The notes beneath the pieces are model-generated. The model did no database searches. It was not told where the DNA came from and worked only from the letters and a program-made list of their open reading frames with translations. From Chrysemys picta bellii (lineage: Eukaryota; Chordata; Testudines; Emydidae), in the NCBI RefSeq assembly GCF_011386835.1, contig NC_088800.1, positions 3,224,001 to 3,288,000 of the forward strand: a stretch of DNA of 64,000 nt, read 5' to 3'. A program made the position numbers and the translations under genes. This document shows positions 1 to 12,605 of this stretch, piece by piece (positions within the stretch are counted from its first letter, which is position 1; every line of letters starts with the position of its first letter).

Positions 1-544
1 CTCCTAGTATCTGAACCCCGTGCTCTCAGTGAAATGAATGGAGCTGCTGGTGAGAGAGAACATGACGATCACTTTTAAAAGGCTTCCAGAGCCCACACAA
101 TGTTTAAGTGCAGAGCACTCTTACTCGGAGATGGGCCCAGGCTGCAATGGCAGATTCAGAGCCCCTGAAGGCTGTGGGGAAGTTCCAAACTCTGCTGTTT
201 GCGCTCTGGTCACCATTTACCCCAGGATGTCCCAGTCGTGACTGTCTCTTCCTCCTCTTTTGTGGGTCTCAAGGGACTCCATGTTACTGCACTTCCCTCC
301 CTAAGAGACCCATCAGAGATACTCCACAACACAGATGTAGAGAAAGAGGAAAGGGTCTTTATTAGCATGTTTTATAGTAGGCTGGTCCTGTACAGGCCTC
401 TACAGTGGCTAGCAGTGCACTGCCTGACCTCCTGAGACACACTCATTCAATTGCTTGACAAGTTTTGGTTCCAGTATTTCATTATCCCAAGTAAACAGAA
501 GAAAGTCAAAATAGCCCTGCCCCTCTCCTGAGATCAGAAACACG
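1..544. other. Unassigned sequence
   Basis: I see no gene, RNA or recognisable repeat here. The short reading frames overlap each other in several frames and show no protein-like bias. Confidence 0.5.
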
Positions 545-1000
545 TGAGCGATTCACAGGTGTTAAGGCCAGGGCGCAGTACTGGGATCATCCAATCCAAT
601 CTCCTGCATAGCACAGAGCAGAGAAGTTCACCAAGCAATTCAGCATCATGCCCACAACTTTCTAATTACGCTAGAGCAGATCTTTTAGAAAGACCTCCCG
701 TCTTGATTGAAAGATATTCAGTCACTACATCCTTAAGTAGATTGTACAAAGGCTAATTATTCTAACTTAGAAATTTGCCCCCCTACTTCGAGTCCGAATT
801 TATCTAGCTTCAGTTTCCAGCCACAGGATCTTGTTCAGTCTTTGTCTGCTTGATTAAAGGATCCTCTACTATCAGAAATCTTCTCCTCGGGTGGGTAATT
901 ATAGAGCATGAGCAAGTCACCTCTTAACCTTCCCTCAGATAATCTAAATAGATTGAGCTTCTTTAGTGTCTCATAGTAAAGCAGGTAAGTGCATTTTGGG
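545..1000 (-). mobile_element. CR1 LINE fragment, strongly decayed
   Basis: On the plus strand this reads as the reverse complement of a CR1 3' region: a stretch like 'gagcagatcttttagaaa' near 674-692, then 'cttcagtttccagccaca' near 809-826. The minus strand near 900-985 translates to a LFRLSEGRLRGDLL-like string, matching the conserved LFSLEKRRLRGDL segment at the C-terminal end of CR1 ORF2. Indels break every frame, so this is an old 5'-truncated copy. The exact ends are uncertain. Confidence 0.65.
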
Positions 1001-1672
1001 AAGACACCTGGACTCAGAAAACCCCTGCCTTGGCAATCACTTCCCACCCTTCTGGTTTCCACCGGCGGAACATAGCAAACAAAACCACTTATTGTCCAAG
1101 AGAGCCCGAGATCCAAACCCAACATTGCCAAATTGAGCTTTTGCCTTTTTAATTTTTTTTTAAACGCAGATTAACGACAAAGGCAGCAGCTGATGAAGAT
1201 GGTGCCTAGATAAAGAAACAGAGGCAGTTTAGAAAAACATTAGCAGGTCTGGAGCCAGCCAGAACGACTACATGTTTTCATATTACAACCTGATGTACTA
1301 ACACTAGACCACCGCACGACACAGGTGGAAATGTAAGTGAGAGGGCCATTGAACACCAAATTTTCCCAATGTATCACAATTACAGAAACACCTGCGCTAA
1401 ACAGCTTTGTGCCGAGCCACTGACAACACATACCGTGTTCAGTAGCCCTCGACATTCATAATCTCTTACCTGCGACAATTATAAACAGCGAGGGGGATGG
1501 ATGGTACAATTTTAAATGGGGGTGAAAGAATGTGACTTGCCACCAGCTGCTCAGAGTTCAACAGCTGAACGTCTGCTTGAGAAAGAACCACCACCCCTCA
1601 TCCACGGAGTACCAAGAACGCTGTAGGATGTTATTGGGAAGTAACAGGAACAAGTTTATGGGTATCATCATT
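1001..1672. other. Unassigned sequence
   Basis: No gene or clear repeat. A short T-rich run lies near 1147-1161. Confidence 0.45.
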
Positions 1673-1724
1673 CAGGAAAACAACAAGGAGTCCAGTGGCA
1701 CCTTAAAGACTAACAGATTTATTT
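1673..1724 (-). mobile_element. Penelope-like element tail fragment
   Basis: The minus strand reads 'ctgttagtctttaaggtgcc' followed by a 'ggactccttgtt' string. This matches the tail of the larger PLE copy at 48695-49040, where the same words occur near 48968-49000. Only about 50 bp survive, and the fragment lies directly beside a CR1 3' end (1730-1940). Confidence 0.6.
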
Positions 1725-1729
1725 CTCAC

Positions 1730-1940
1730 AGACTCATAGACTTTAAGGTCAGAAGGGACCATTATGATCATCTAGTCTGACCTCCTGCACAGTGCAGGCC
1801 ACAGAATCTCACCCACCCACTCCTGTAACAAACCCCTAACCTATGTCTGAGTTACTGAAGTCCTCAAATCGTGGTTTAAAGACCTCAAGGTGCAGAGAAT
1901 CCTCCAGCAAGTGACCCGTGCCCCACACTGCAGAGGAAAG
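1730..1940 (-). mobile_element. CR1 LINE 3' fragment
   Basis: The plus strand begins 'actcatagactttaaggtca' and continues through the 'agaagggacc...gatcatctagtctgacctcc' type sequence. That is the reverse complement of a CR1 3' terminus (compare 18101 and 61668). It then runs into a 3'-region block ('gtttaaagacctcaaggtgc') that I recognise from turtle CR1 subfamilies. No ORF2 coding is left. Confidence 0.75.
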
Positions 1941-1959
1941 AGGTAATCCTTATAAACAT

Positions 1960-2060
1960 ATCCCTTAATTACCTTGTGGGGTCAATGCAAGGCTTAATTA
2001 ACTAACATTTGCGAAACTCTTTGAAATTCCCCGGAGGAAAGGTGCTACAACAGTGCATGG
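1960..2060 (+). repeat. CORE-SINE/MIR-type 3' fragment (possible)
   Basis: The string near 2003-2048 ('gcgaaactctttgaaattcc' and 'ggaaaggtgcta') resembles the CORE-SINE tail of the type 'aaagcgctttga...gatgaaaggcgcta'. It is short and diverged. Confidence 0.35.
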
Positions 2061-3600
2061 AACTATTCTTATGGTGATGATACTGCAGAGAATTAGGGTG
2101 GATATCATTGTCATAAGGCTGGTACAGTTTTGGCAGGAACTGACTCAGTTTTAGCTCATTTACAATGGGTTTTTAATATCCGATCCTCAATGTTTCCCTG
2201 GCATACACTGAATAAAACAAACATTTAAAAATAAATCCCACGTTACTATGTTCTTGCTCTTGTGAACATTTTCATAAAATACATATTTAAGAAACAGATT
2301 AGAGATAGCCTTTCTGTGAGATCATAAGTATTTAAAAAGCAATAAGGCTTAATAACCTTCTTTTCTTTGTAAGGTGGTTGGGGATGATAAATGATGGGTA
2401 ATTTCATGGTCGGAGTTTCAATTTCCGAAAATATGAGCACTATTCCCCGAGCTCCACTTCCAAGACAGATTCTTTTTGGCAGTCTTTCTTGTTGTCTCCT
2501 TATTCTCTGATTCTGAATTCACTTTGAGAATCAGGCATACATTTTATCGGCTTGGTATGAGATTTCCAGAAGTCCATTAGCCCTGCAAGTTTATATTCTC
2601 CATTCTCGGTTTCACCTTATTTCAGGGAAACGTGATGATTTTTGCTTTTGGTATTGCTTTGTGTCAGTGTTCAGAGGAATGGCGCTTGTATTCCCCCTCT
2701 GTGGTCTAGCAAGGGCACATACTCTAGGCTTATGGCTCCCCAGCCAATGCCTATCTCCCTCCCCACTTCTGACCGGGGTATTTCCAGACTACACAGGTCC
2801 CTGCCTATACTGTGACCTCCCCAGCCCAGTCAGGCAGCCTTAGAAGAAAAGTAAAGCAGGCTGGCTTAGAGATGGTAAATGGTGTAATTGCCGCAGTTAC
2901 GTTATCACGCAGCTCTTACTAAGCCTGCACATTTATTCTTAAGGTAAAAGCATTACAAAGAAAACACATTAAAAACAAGAAAAGAACCTACATGCATACT
3001 AATAAGCTTGCCAGCCTTCACTCCCTGACTCCAACAAAGGCTCTGGCCAGTGAACTGTCCTTCAACCCCCTTGCAGGGGTTTCCCTGTAGTACCAATTCT
3101 TCAGCACTCATCAGGAAGTCAGCTACCCCTTTATACAGTTTTTCTGTGAACTGCTCTCGTGTAAAAGGGGTGCAGCAGACAAAAGAACCTCTCTGAGGTG
3201 ACATTTCAAAGGCTGAGTCTGTAGGTGGGGGTTGGCAATCCCTTTCTCCCAAGTGCTTCCTAGGAATCCCATTTCACACATAGTCCCAAACGATCATTTG
3301 TATCTCCTACATTATGCAGCATAGTCTTGGGGCTCCCAGTACTTCCCAGAGGTGGCATTAATACTGTCTTCCTCCTACAATCCCACAATAATATGGAAAC
3401 ATTTGCATTTTTAATTCAATGAACTAAAAGCCACTTTGCTCAGTACTGACACCACCAAGTCAACCCAGACTTAAGGCCCTGCAGGTTGCTCGGGCAATAT
3501 TTCCCCCTTCCCCGTGCTTTATTCAGAAAGCTCTGGCTTTCATAAAAAATGATTAAGTGTTTCAAAGACAGAAGATGTTCTGCAGCGTATACAACGGCCC
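2061..3600. other. Unassigned sequence
   Basis: AT-rich to mixed sequence with no recognised gene or repeat. Confidence 0.45.
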
Positions 3601-3900
3601 CTGCCGGCTGGCGATACAGTGCCTCCTAAGAACCCCAGCGCTCCAATGATCTATTATTGAAATACATTAGAGAGCCGTCACCCTGCCAGCATACTAAGGT
3701 AATATGTCAAGGCACCAACACTCTGATGATGTACTTAGATAATATATCAAAGCACCATCATTCTGATTATATTCTAATACAATACATCACAATGCCATTG
3801 TTCTGAAGATGTACTATTAGAATACATCAAAGAACCAGAGTCCTGCTGATGTGCTGTTACTGGCCACGCGCTCTTGTCAAGATGGTGATACACTGTCCTG
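3601..3900. repeat. Divergent 40-bp tandem repeat array
   Basis: At least four consecutive units have exactly the same 40-bp period and each starts with CTG: 3683-3722, 3723-3762, 3763-3802 and 3803-3842. Weaker units extend the array on both sides (3601-3640, 3641-3682 and 3843-3882). The shared skeleton is CTGatgatgtact..., then an AATAcATCAAagcacca-like core. Units differ at many positions but hardly ever by indels, so this is an old minisatellite evolving by substitution. There are no spacers between units. Confidence 0.8.
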
Positions 3901-5635
3901 CCGGCGCCCACTCTGAAGGCTGTAATAAAATTAAGTTTATTCTTTAAAATTTATGTCTATGTCCATCTATATCAAATTATTGGAGGGCTGGGAGTGCACG
4001 GGCGGGGAGGGGAGGGGAGCACATGATAAGACTTTATTAGTTTTCAGCCTTTTGAAAACTAGGGAGAGCTTGATTCTACTTTCAGATCTATGGGTCTCCA
4101 ACGCCAACGAGTTTGCAAGACCGTCTATTTTGCAACCATGGGCATTTCTGGGTTTTTCAAGACACACACCACAATACAGACACCTAGGATAGAAGCGTGG
4201 CCTGATTGTGCTTCTGAGGGTACAGACCAGAGAGCTATTTGCCCCCACACGACTTTCAAAATGTACAGATTCTTGTGGAGGCCTTTTCGGAGAACAGGAG
4301 TAGTGCTCTGTTCTTTGTATTTCCCTAACATGTTGGGTGTTCCACAGCCTGCTGGATTCTGTACCTGAGAGGCAAATAACAATTCTACTACTGAGAAAAA
4401 TCCAGTCCTTCCAGTGGGAGTGGACTATCAGGCATCCAACACTTCCCCCTTATGTTTCCATACACACAGAGAGAAAAACAAACTTCCCAGACAGATTTTA
4501 TTACAGGTGAAAGACAACTAGGAATTGAAAAGAACAAACAGTGCTGAAAGCTCAGACCTCTACCATTAAACGGCCAACTCTAGTAAGTGGAAGACATAGC
4601 AGACTCAAATGTAGACAAGCCATTAGAGTGGGACAAACCCACATGTTCCTCTAGTGGTGGGTTTCTGCTAGCCCAAGAGTGCTTTGATCCCTGACTGGAG
4701 CACCTGGACACTATCATAATACAAATAAATAGCGACAAGAAGTATCTACGAGAGAGCACTGTGTGTAGCTCTCCTCAGGAACCGGCGGCAGTAACTTTGC
4801 ATCTCAGAATGGCTAATGGCCTCTGTAGATGGCAGAGTCCATTGAGATTTAAAGGTGCAGTACACAAAACAAAGGCATAACAATTCCATGGCTAAATACT
4901 CCCTTTCCCCCTTCCTCGCTCACCCCAAAAACAATGTCCAGAGGGTGCCAAAGAGGGTTCTCCTGGTCAGCACCATCCCAGGGGAGAAGTTCCTACTGAA
5001 GGGTGAACAACTCAGCAATCTTGGTTCCCAGGGGTCTGTGCAAACATTTTGTTCCAGTTTCAGTTCATGGGAGTTCACACACCCCCTTTGGTTTCACATG
5101 GAATTTCTGGTTCAAAAGGACCCAAAAAGTCTACATGAAGAGCGCCAAAGACACAAAGTTCATTCTTCCTTTAACATTAACGCAGCGCTAAACTCCTTGC
5201 ACTGCTGTTCCCACTGGCCCCCCCAAACCAGAAAAACTACTACTGGACCAATGCTCACTGTTACAATCAATTAGTTTAGTACATTGTCTGCCACTAAATA
5301 ATAATACTTCAGCATTACTAAGCCCGCACACTCAAAAATCAGGGAGTCAGTTCCCCTCCCCCCCCCCGCCTCCTGCCAATAATGAAATTGGCTTACAAAT
5401 AATGACATTTTTTTAAAAACACATTTGCGTTTCTTTCTCATTCTTGAGCCTTCAGGCTGCCCTCAGGAAATACTGACAAGCTTTTCTCTGCCAACATGCC
5501 GGCTAGTAAATTTCATTAAAAAAAATAAGCTGAGATTCTCATCAGGTCTTGGAATTCCAGGAGCTGGGGTTTTAAATTAAACACCAAATATTTTGATACT
5601 CGCTGTAAAATTGGGAGTGTTGGCAACACTTGTAG
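3901..5635. other. Unassigned sequence
   Basis: No gene recognised. A C-run lies near 5358-5369. Small overlapping frames between 3950 and 5280 look like chance. Confidence 0.45.
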
Positions 5636-5825
5636 TAACAGAGCATCTTTCGCCAAACGATCTCAGAGCGCTTAGGAAAGGGTAAGTATTATCTCACCCC
5701 AGTTGAATGATAGGGAAGTTAAGGCATGGAGAGCTGAATGGATTCAGCAAAGGTCACACACCAAGCCAGGGCAGAGTTCGAATTAGACCCCATGTCTCCA
5801 GACTTCCAGGCCTATGCCCTGTTTT
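5636..5825 (-). repeat. CORE-SINE (MIR-type), reverse orientation
   Basis: The plus strand shows the order of a reversed MIR-type SINE: 'gatctcagagcgctt', then 'aagtattatctcacccca', 'gttaaggcatggaga', 'aaaggtcacacaccaagcca', 'agagttcgaattagacccc'. It is diverged but nearly complete on the core side. Confidence 0.7.
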
Positions 5826-7610
5826 AGACCATTTACTGAGAACGGATAATTTGTCCATGGTCCCTCCTGGTCCACTATGGACAAAGGTGGGGATTTGGCC
5901 ATTCCCGGCACCTTCCACCAGGTCATCTGTCCCTTTGAACAGTGAGTTGCTCATCAGGAATAGTTTGTGGCGTACAAAAACCTGAGTAACAATTATTAAA
6001 AGTAAAATTAAGGTGACTGGTCATTATGGGCCTTCTCTAAACCTGCATCGTCAACACACCTGACTTTGAGAATCTCTTCTCGTACAATGAAGCCAAGTCT
6101 ATATAATGTATTTTCTCCTGCTCCCTCCGGCAAGAAAGAAATCAATAAGATTCTCTCATGTGCTCCTCAAGCTAGTGTCCATGTAGAATTTCAAACAGGC
6201 ATAGGCAAGTGCCTCATTTGCTCTCATTCCTTTCTCACGGTGGCTTGTGAGAGTTCTGCCCATGAGTCATGCTGTTCCCCTTGTGCTCCCTGAAGGTGTT
6301 CTGTCTCCTCTCATTGACTCCACCAGATGGCTGGCTTTGAACCCAGGAGATCATTGTCTCAATAGGTAGTTGCAGGCAATAGTATGCGTGATCCTGCTCT
6401 CTCTCCTCTGCGGTTTCAATTATCTGTGTATAACTCATACGGTTTCAGAGCTGTGGAGATGGATACTAGTGATGGCAGAATGACCTACTAGGTGTTGCCC
6501 AGCCCGGTCCCAGCCCAATGTAATCATGTCCTTAAGCATTTTAATTGGCTTTGTTCATTTATATGGTTTTACTCACTCTGCTCTGATAAAAAGCAGGTTC
6601 TCCATCAACTCAGCTCCACCCCTGTGTTCTCATGCACCTACTAATAGCGAGGAATGGATTAGTTTGTTGGCCTGCTTGTGCAGAGCTCATGACCAGTCAT
6701 AGCATGCACCATCTCACTGCTCCACGCTCTTCGTTAGAGAGACGTGATGCAGCGACGGGCAGAGCTGGGCACACCTCTGCACTTTTGTTCCCTTTAAAAA
6801 ATAAATAAATAAACCCAGGAGAAAGTCCAACAACTTCCTCGGCCATCGAGCGACAAAGCGAACATTCGCCTGATCTTGTGACATTTTTCATAATTTCAGG
6901 GAAGTCCCTGCAGAGTTTGCACTGATGCCCAGGAAAAGGACTTTTTTCAAATGTTGGATAGCGTACAAGCCTCATGGGATTAAAGTAGCCAGGGAGGAAT
7001 CTTGCTGCCATGGGAGCGGACAGCCAAACTCCCATTGATTTCAGTGGAGGAGGAGGAGACTTAAGGGACCCAGCGTGTGGCTAACTTTGGAGCACTCTTG
7101 GGCAGGCAAGCGACAGATTCACCCTTTGTCTCACTCGCACAGGGCCCAGAGATCAGGCAACACCCATTCATGGGAAGGAGAAACTAAATTAGACCATTTA
7201 GCGTCGCGAGACCAAGGAATCGGACATGCGTAAGCCCCCCATAATAGTTTTCCAAACTGTCTAAAACGGATATTAAAAAGGGACACCAGGAGTTTGTATC
7301 CCTTCCATCAACCCCTGTGCACATTTACTAAAGCAAAACGTCCAATAAGGGAGCAGCTGGCACCTTAGGAGAGGGCCTTTCACTGGGCCTTTCGGTTTAT
7401 TTCTTAGGGCTAGCAAACGGCAGGAGCTTTCTTCAACTATTTTTAATATTCGCAGTGGGTCAGTCTGAAGAACTAGCTCAACATGACTGCAGATCAACGA
7501 GACCAGATCAAAATAATCAGCCACCTCAGCAACCGTGACTGGATCTCGTGAGCTTGGGTCACGTAGTACCTTCTGTGGCACTGGCCCAGAGAAAGACTGC
7601 AGGTATCTCT
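5826..7610. other. Unassigned sequence
   Basis: No gene recognised. A short (AAAT)n stretch sits at about 6796-6813. Confidence 0.45.
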
Positions 7611-7611
7611 A

Positions 7612-7738
7612 TGATCTTCTTTATATTGTGGTCGCCCCCAGGGACTCCAAGCAAGGATCGGGGCCCTGCTGGGCTAGGCACGGTATAAACACAGAACAAA
7701 AAGATAGCCCCTGCCCAGAGAAACTTACAATCTACGTT
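7612..7738 (-). repeat. CORE-SINE tail fragment, reverse orientation
   Basis: The segment holds 'ctgggctaggcacggtataa', 'acacagaacaaaaagatagc' and 'agaaacttacaatcta'. This is the reverse complement of the 3' tail of the SINE family seen complete at 36906-37165 (which ends in a 'gcctagcaca...attggggctc' type tail). Confidence 0.6.
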
Positions 7739-9135
7739 TCCTTTAGTCTATACGTGTGCAATCACCAAATCTTTCTCTGCCTCCCTTGAGCTCTGTTTCT
7801 TCAAGAGCATTAGCAAGTCACTTAACAGGCAAAGCCCACAGAAATGTATAAGTTACAGCAAGAAGTGCTTATTATTGGCATTAGCAGACTAGAGAAAAAA
7901 CAGACAAAGAGAGAATAGATACGCCTTTTAACCAGACTCTTGCAATCTGACACTACCTAGCATCATAAACTCGAGCTGACAAGACTGCAAGGTGAAAGCT
8001 GGTCGAATAGTGAAAAGAAAAATAATCACCAGTGATTTATCAGTTGACAGAAAAAACAGGACGAAACTGTCCAGGACTATTATCCACCAGCTCTGTGTGG
8101 GCTTCGGCAGCTGCAGCGTGGGGAAGATGGGTTTAGCAATGCAATCTATGGCAATACAGCTGAGTGATGCGAGACCAGCAGTGCCCCAGCCTGGCCTGGC
8201 CTCTGGGGGCACACACTGCACTCCCTCTGCGGCAAGTCCGTGTGCCCACCACAGAGAGGAGGACTGAAGGAGAGGGGAAGATGCTGTAGCGTTCGCCTCC
8301 CTCCCTCTCTCGCCCCATACTAGGATCTTCAGCCTTCCCGGATGCAGCTCCTCGCCGGCTATTCAGGCTTGGGTCTGCCACAAGCTGATGGGCACCCGTG
8401 CAGGTGCTTCAGCTTCTCCTTTGTGCAGGAGCTGGCAGCGAGCAGCCGGCAGGCAGCTCTGTCCCAGGAGACGGAAAACAGCACTAAGGGGAGGCAAGGT
8501 GTACTTTTAAAAAGGGATCGGGGCAGGGGGAGGGGAGAGGGATAGGCCAAGAGAAGAGAGCAGACAGGTGACTGGAGAAGGAGGGGGTGAGCAGAGGGGA
8601 AATGGAGTCAGTTTCCCAGCAGCCAAGGGGAATGTTACATTCTGAAATGTCCCTGGATTGTGTGGAAGTAGAGCGTTTTTCTCCGACAATTGTAACCTTT
8701 AGGCACACTTCCCCATCAGAAGGCGCTTCTGACCCTCAGCAAGGGCACCACATCACCCTAAATCAGGTCTGCCCATTCTCAGGAATGCACAGTGAAACCT
8801 CAGGTTCCATATGCATGCACAGCAAAACATGGTGGGTTAGCAACCATCTGTTAGTTATAACCTGCAGTATCGTGCTGAAGGCTCCACATCCAAATTGCTG
8901 AAGTCTGAGGATTTATCCAAAGGCTGGGATTTACCAAAATACACAATCTTCAAACTCCCGCGAACACCTAATTTTACCGCAAACACCAATTACTTCTAAA
9001 GGATAGGAAATTAGCATATTTCGATTTTGCAGATAAGGGCGAATCCGGGTGCATTAAGTTGGCTGCAGCTTTTAAACCCTTCTTTCTTTGAACTACTATT
9101 AGTAACAACAACACCATCCTTATCTGACTCCAGCC
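7739..9135. other. Unassigned sequence
   Basis: No gene recognised. 8480-8600 is purine-rich (GA/GGGGA) on the plus strand. Overlapping frames on both strands at 8130-8900 have no protein-like features. Confidence 0.45.
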
Positions 9136-9137
9136 CT

Positions 9138-9405
9138 TTTCTACTATAAGAATGGCCAGGCTGGGCCAGACCAAAGGTCCATCTAGCCCAGTATCCTGTC
9201 TATTGACAGTGGCCAATGCCAGATGCCCCAGAAAGAATGAACAGAACAGGGAATCATCAAGTGATCCATCCCCTGTCGCCCATTTCCAGCTCCTGGCAAA
9301 CAGAGGCTAGGGGACACCATCCCTGCCCATCCTGGCTAATAGCCATTGATGGACCTATCCTCCATGAACTTATCTAGTTCTTTTTTGAACCCTGTTATGC
9401 AAAAA
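9138..9405 (-). mobile_element. CR1 LINE fragment
   Basis: The plus strand carries the reverse complement of a well-conserved amniote CR1 segment: 'agaccaaaggtccatctagc', 'ccagtatcctgtct', 'gacagtggccaatgccagat', 'ggaatcatcaagtgatccat', 'tcttttttgaaccctgttat'. It stops abruptly after the last word, as expected of a 5'-truncated copy read backwards. Divergence is low, so this is one of the younger CR1 pieces here. Confidence 0.85.
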
Positions 9406-9689
9406 GATGACTGGAAAAACTCAGATGTGCCACAGTTCCCACTTAAAACATATCATCAGACCAAACCTGTAGCTTATCAACTGGTGCTGGGTAGTCTATG
9501 GGACTGCAATAATTGCACTCTAAGAACTTGACAAATATTGCCCTCTACTGGATGGAATCAGAACTGCTTAACTGTGTATCATAGGCTCTGTACTAGTACC
9601 CCCAATGGAGATTTCTCCTTCAGCTGCAGTGGGTTTGACAAGTGTAACCCACGCTTTATCCCTGCCAGCACCATGAAGTCCTGAATAGT

Positions 9690-9765
9690 GAATGATGACA
9701 CTATGAAGCCCTAAATCATCCCAATGGTCCCATCCGACTTTATAGTCTATGAATCTATGGATTTG
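9690..9765 (+). mobile_element. CR1 LINE 3' end, plus orientation
   Basis: The end of this stretch reads 'atggtcccatccgacttta' and then 'tagtctatgaatctatgg'. This is the 3' terminus of a CR1 with the diverged terminal octamer repeats (ATTCTATG type) in forward orientation. It is the only plus-strand CR1 that I found in the window. Confidence 0.5.
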
Positions 9766-11225
9766 TTACGATTGCTGGCACTTGACTAGTGCTCTGCAAG
9801 CATCCGGTACTCGCTGTGCAGTAAGAAGTTCAGAAAGCATTCCCGCTGACCTTTGTGTCACTGTTACCCTGATCTGTGCCACAGAGAAAGACTTCCGGGG
9901 AATGCTGTAGCAGTGTGATATTGTTACATTGAACCTGCCACAAAGAACACCCACAGGCGGTATTTACTAGGGTAAACAATAAAAACAGATACCTTTCGGG
10001 TGGGGCTGGGGAGGAAGTTGGCGTTATTTTTCACATAAATGCAAGCATACAAGAGACACACACCACTTTCCTTCAAGAGCTCCTTGCATTGTTTATTTTA
10101 ATGTATCTTTGGGGAAATGGCATTGGTGAGCAATCATTGATATTTAATCAGTTTCATATTTACTCACAGAGCCATTGTGCAAACAACACGCTATGGGTAA
10201 ATTAAACAAACACTGGTTATAAAGTCTATACAATCAGCTTCAACGCAAAGGATAATTACAAGAGTCAAAATCTACACGGATCGTAAAGATAGGCAGTCAA
10301 GGACTGGCTCCAGCGCATGACAGAAATATAAGTTAACTTTGAAAGATAACCTTGTGAGCTACAATTAAATCTCAGGCTTTGACAGTTACCAAAAACCCTA
10401 AATGAAAATAGCCCGAGGAAAACAAATATAAGGTTTGGCACCCCTGAAGAAATTTAAACCTAAACATACAAATTAAAAGCACCTAGAGAGGCAGGGTGGG
10501 ATTTTAATAACATAATATCTTCCATTCACTTGAAAGTAATTGACGCACAATAAAAAAAAAAACAAAAAACATTCTGCTAGCACAGGCAATGGGAAAATCC
10601 TCTGAGTGGCTGTGTAAATCGAACCCTTTCATGTCGGCTGCTTTTTTTTTTTTTTTCTTTTTGCAATGACCTGACAGAAAAGAGCCTGGAGGAAAATGGC
10701 TGGTTTCAAGAGATGTTAACAGACAAAAGAGACTGAACCAGCCCAACCCACGCAGAACGCTGAGCGAGGCCAATGCTTATTATAGCAAGACGCAACTATT
10801 CATTACTGTTAACAAATAAAAATAATCATCATAATTAATGTGGAAAATATGATCCTGCTGCTAACCCTAAGGAAAGCTGGTTTATTAGATGTGCAATTAT
10901 TGTGGCCTAAAAACGAGGAGCCGTGAAAAGTACCAACACACTGCAAGTAGGAGGCAGGGGTACTATACAGGGCTCTCCATGACTGTCAGAGTTATTGGAG
11001 GTGAAAGGAGCTATTGGAAAGAACATGCAGGAGCAGAGTAGGTAAGGCGGGGAACAGGGCACGACCTACACTCAGAGTGTTTGCTGCCTGCTAGCCTGCA
11101 GTATCTATCACCAAGACCAGTTTCAATACAGATTTTAAGACCATTTGTGAGCCTGCATAACACATGCCAGGAAATTTCATCCCGTGATTTCTCTGTCGAG
11201 CCCAGTAACTTGTGAACACCTCTTT
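9766..11225. other. Unassigned; possible conserved noncoding block at 10080-10460
   Basis: No gene recognised. 10080-10460 is AT-rich, not low-complexity, and free of recognisable repeats, with several ATTA/TAAT-type homeodomain words. This is compatible with an enhancer but not evidence for one. T- and A-runs occur near 10552-10563 and 10641-10655. Confidence 0.35.
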
Positions 11226-11320
11226 TCAATGGACATCCAATCTTGGTTTAAAGACCCCAAGTGATGATAATATTTGCATGTCCCATGGCTAATTACCATA
11301 TCCTGCAAAGGAAGGGTGAA
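11226..11320 (-). mobile_element. Possible CR1 remnant
   Basis: 'catccaatcttggtttaaag' followed by 'ccaagtgatga' and 'ggctaattacca' follows the order of a reversed CR1 3' region ('...gtttaaagattgccagtgatgg...ggttaattacc'). It is heavily decayed. Confidence 0.35.
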
Positions 11321-12395
11321 TTATGACTATGATGCATCATGGATGGAACCAAACATGAAGTCCTCAAACCTATTTAGATATTTCCATGAAGAAGAGTTGT
11401 TAAGTGTGGTTGGGATCCGGTCAGAGGAGGGTCATGGACCCCACACTAAAGATGTCTCTGGAACTACCTGGACTAGTTTTTCAGTATGGGGAGTGATGGC
11501 AGGATATTGAAATATTCCATTTTCACAAGCAGCCCTTTAGGATTTCACCAACCTGCTCAGTGAGGCTAGGTGTAGCTACAGCATCCTGGTGTCTACTAGC
11601 CACTTTAGTCAGAAAACCCAAAACTACACAGGACCAACCACAGAAGCTGTTTTTACATTGGGCTACTAAAGGAAACTTAGCTTGGGTTCCGTGCAAGGCT
11701 TGTGAACGTGGGCCCTGTTTGGCCATAAAGCCAGATGGAACTCACTGTTCCACATGGAGAAAACAGATGGCACTTGGCCTTTGTTTCTGGGTTCTTGTGA
11801 ACCAAAAGGCTCGAAGTGAAACTCAGCAAGGCCCAAATCCACCTCCCTGCTGTCAACATCTAAACAGATCAAGAACTTGTGAGAATCCTTCTCTCATGAG
11901 GCATTGTGAGACATTGTAAGCAAGCATCACTCAAGATAGATTATTCAACTGAATCCCTCTCACAGGGACAAACTATGTGACGTGCTTGTTGGGAATTTCA
12001 TTACTTTTTCCAGCTTCTTCAGACATTCAGAAAATAAGGTAGGAGGATGTGTGGAAAGGCATTTATCAGTCTATTCAAGCTATTCTTGGATGTTAACAGC
12101 CTTGCTGCAATGTAGCGTGTCAAAAAACGACGTACATCAAGTGATGTAACATATCACAAATGGGAAGCAGCATTCAGCTTTTATGGACAAGAGATGCACT
12201 ATCTGAAATGAGAGCGAGACAAGCAGGGCAGAATGCAACTGTTATTGTTCCAATGGTAGTCCCCATTTTAAGTACAATCTCACCGCCCACCCCTCATATT
12301 AAATATCAGTTTGCTTCACAGCCACCACTTGTCCTGTCCTGATCATGTTAAAATGAGTGGGGAGGCCTGAAGGGGGAGGGAATGAGAAGCAAAGC
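11321..12395. other. Unassigned sequence
   Basis: No gene or clear repeat recognised. A 119-codon frame at 11560-11919 has no features that I know. Confidence 0.45.
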
Positions 12396-12605
12396 GGGTT
12401 GACTTTTTTGGAATTTTCAAAGTTCAAAAACTAAACAGGAAAATTTTCAGCAACATTTTCATGAACGTTCCATTCCCACCCTCACCCCCTTGGCCTCCAG
12501 TCTCCCCTTCCCCATGTTTTCACCAACGCCAGAGCTGGTCGCCATTTTTCAAATTAAAAAACAGGGGAAACTTTTCACATTTTTTCCCCAGCTAGCTCTA
12601 ATTTC
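12396..12605. repeat. A/T-run dispersed repeat with inverted AGAGCTGG ends
   Basis: The stretch has many AAAA/TTTT and GAAAATTTTC-type words. One part, about 12530-12600, starts with 'agagctggtcgccatttttc' and ends with 'ccccagctagctct', giving inverted AGAGCTGG/CCAGCTCT-like ends. I recognise similar AT-run repeats at 19140-19395, 34921-35115 and 54640-55040. Family identity is inferred. Confidence 0.4.

Noticed and set aside
3601..3900. CRISPR-like array
   Set aside because: The 40-bp units are contiguous and diverged with no spacers, and the surrounding DNA is vertebrate.
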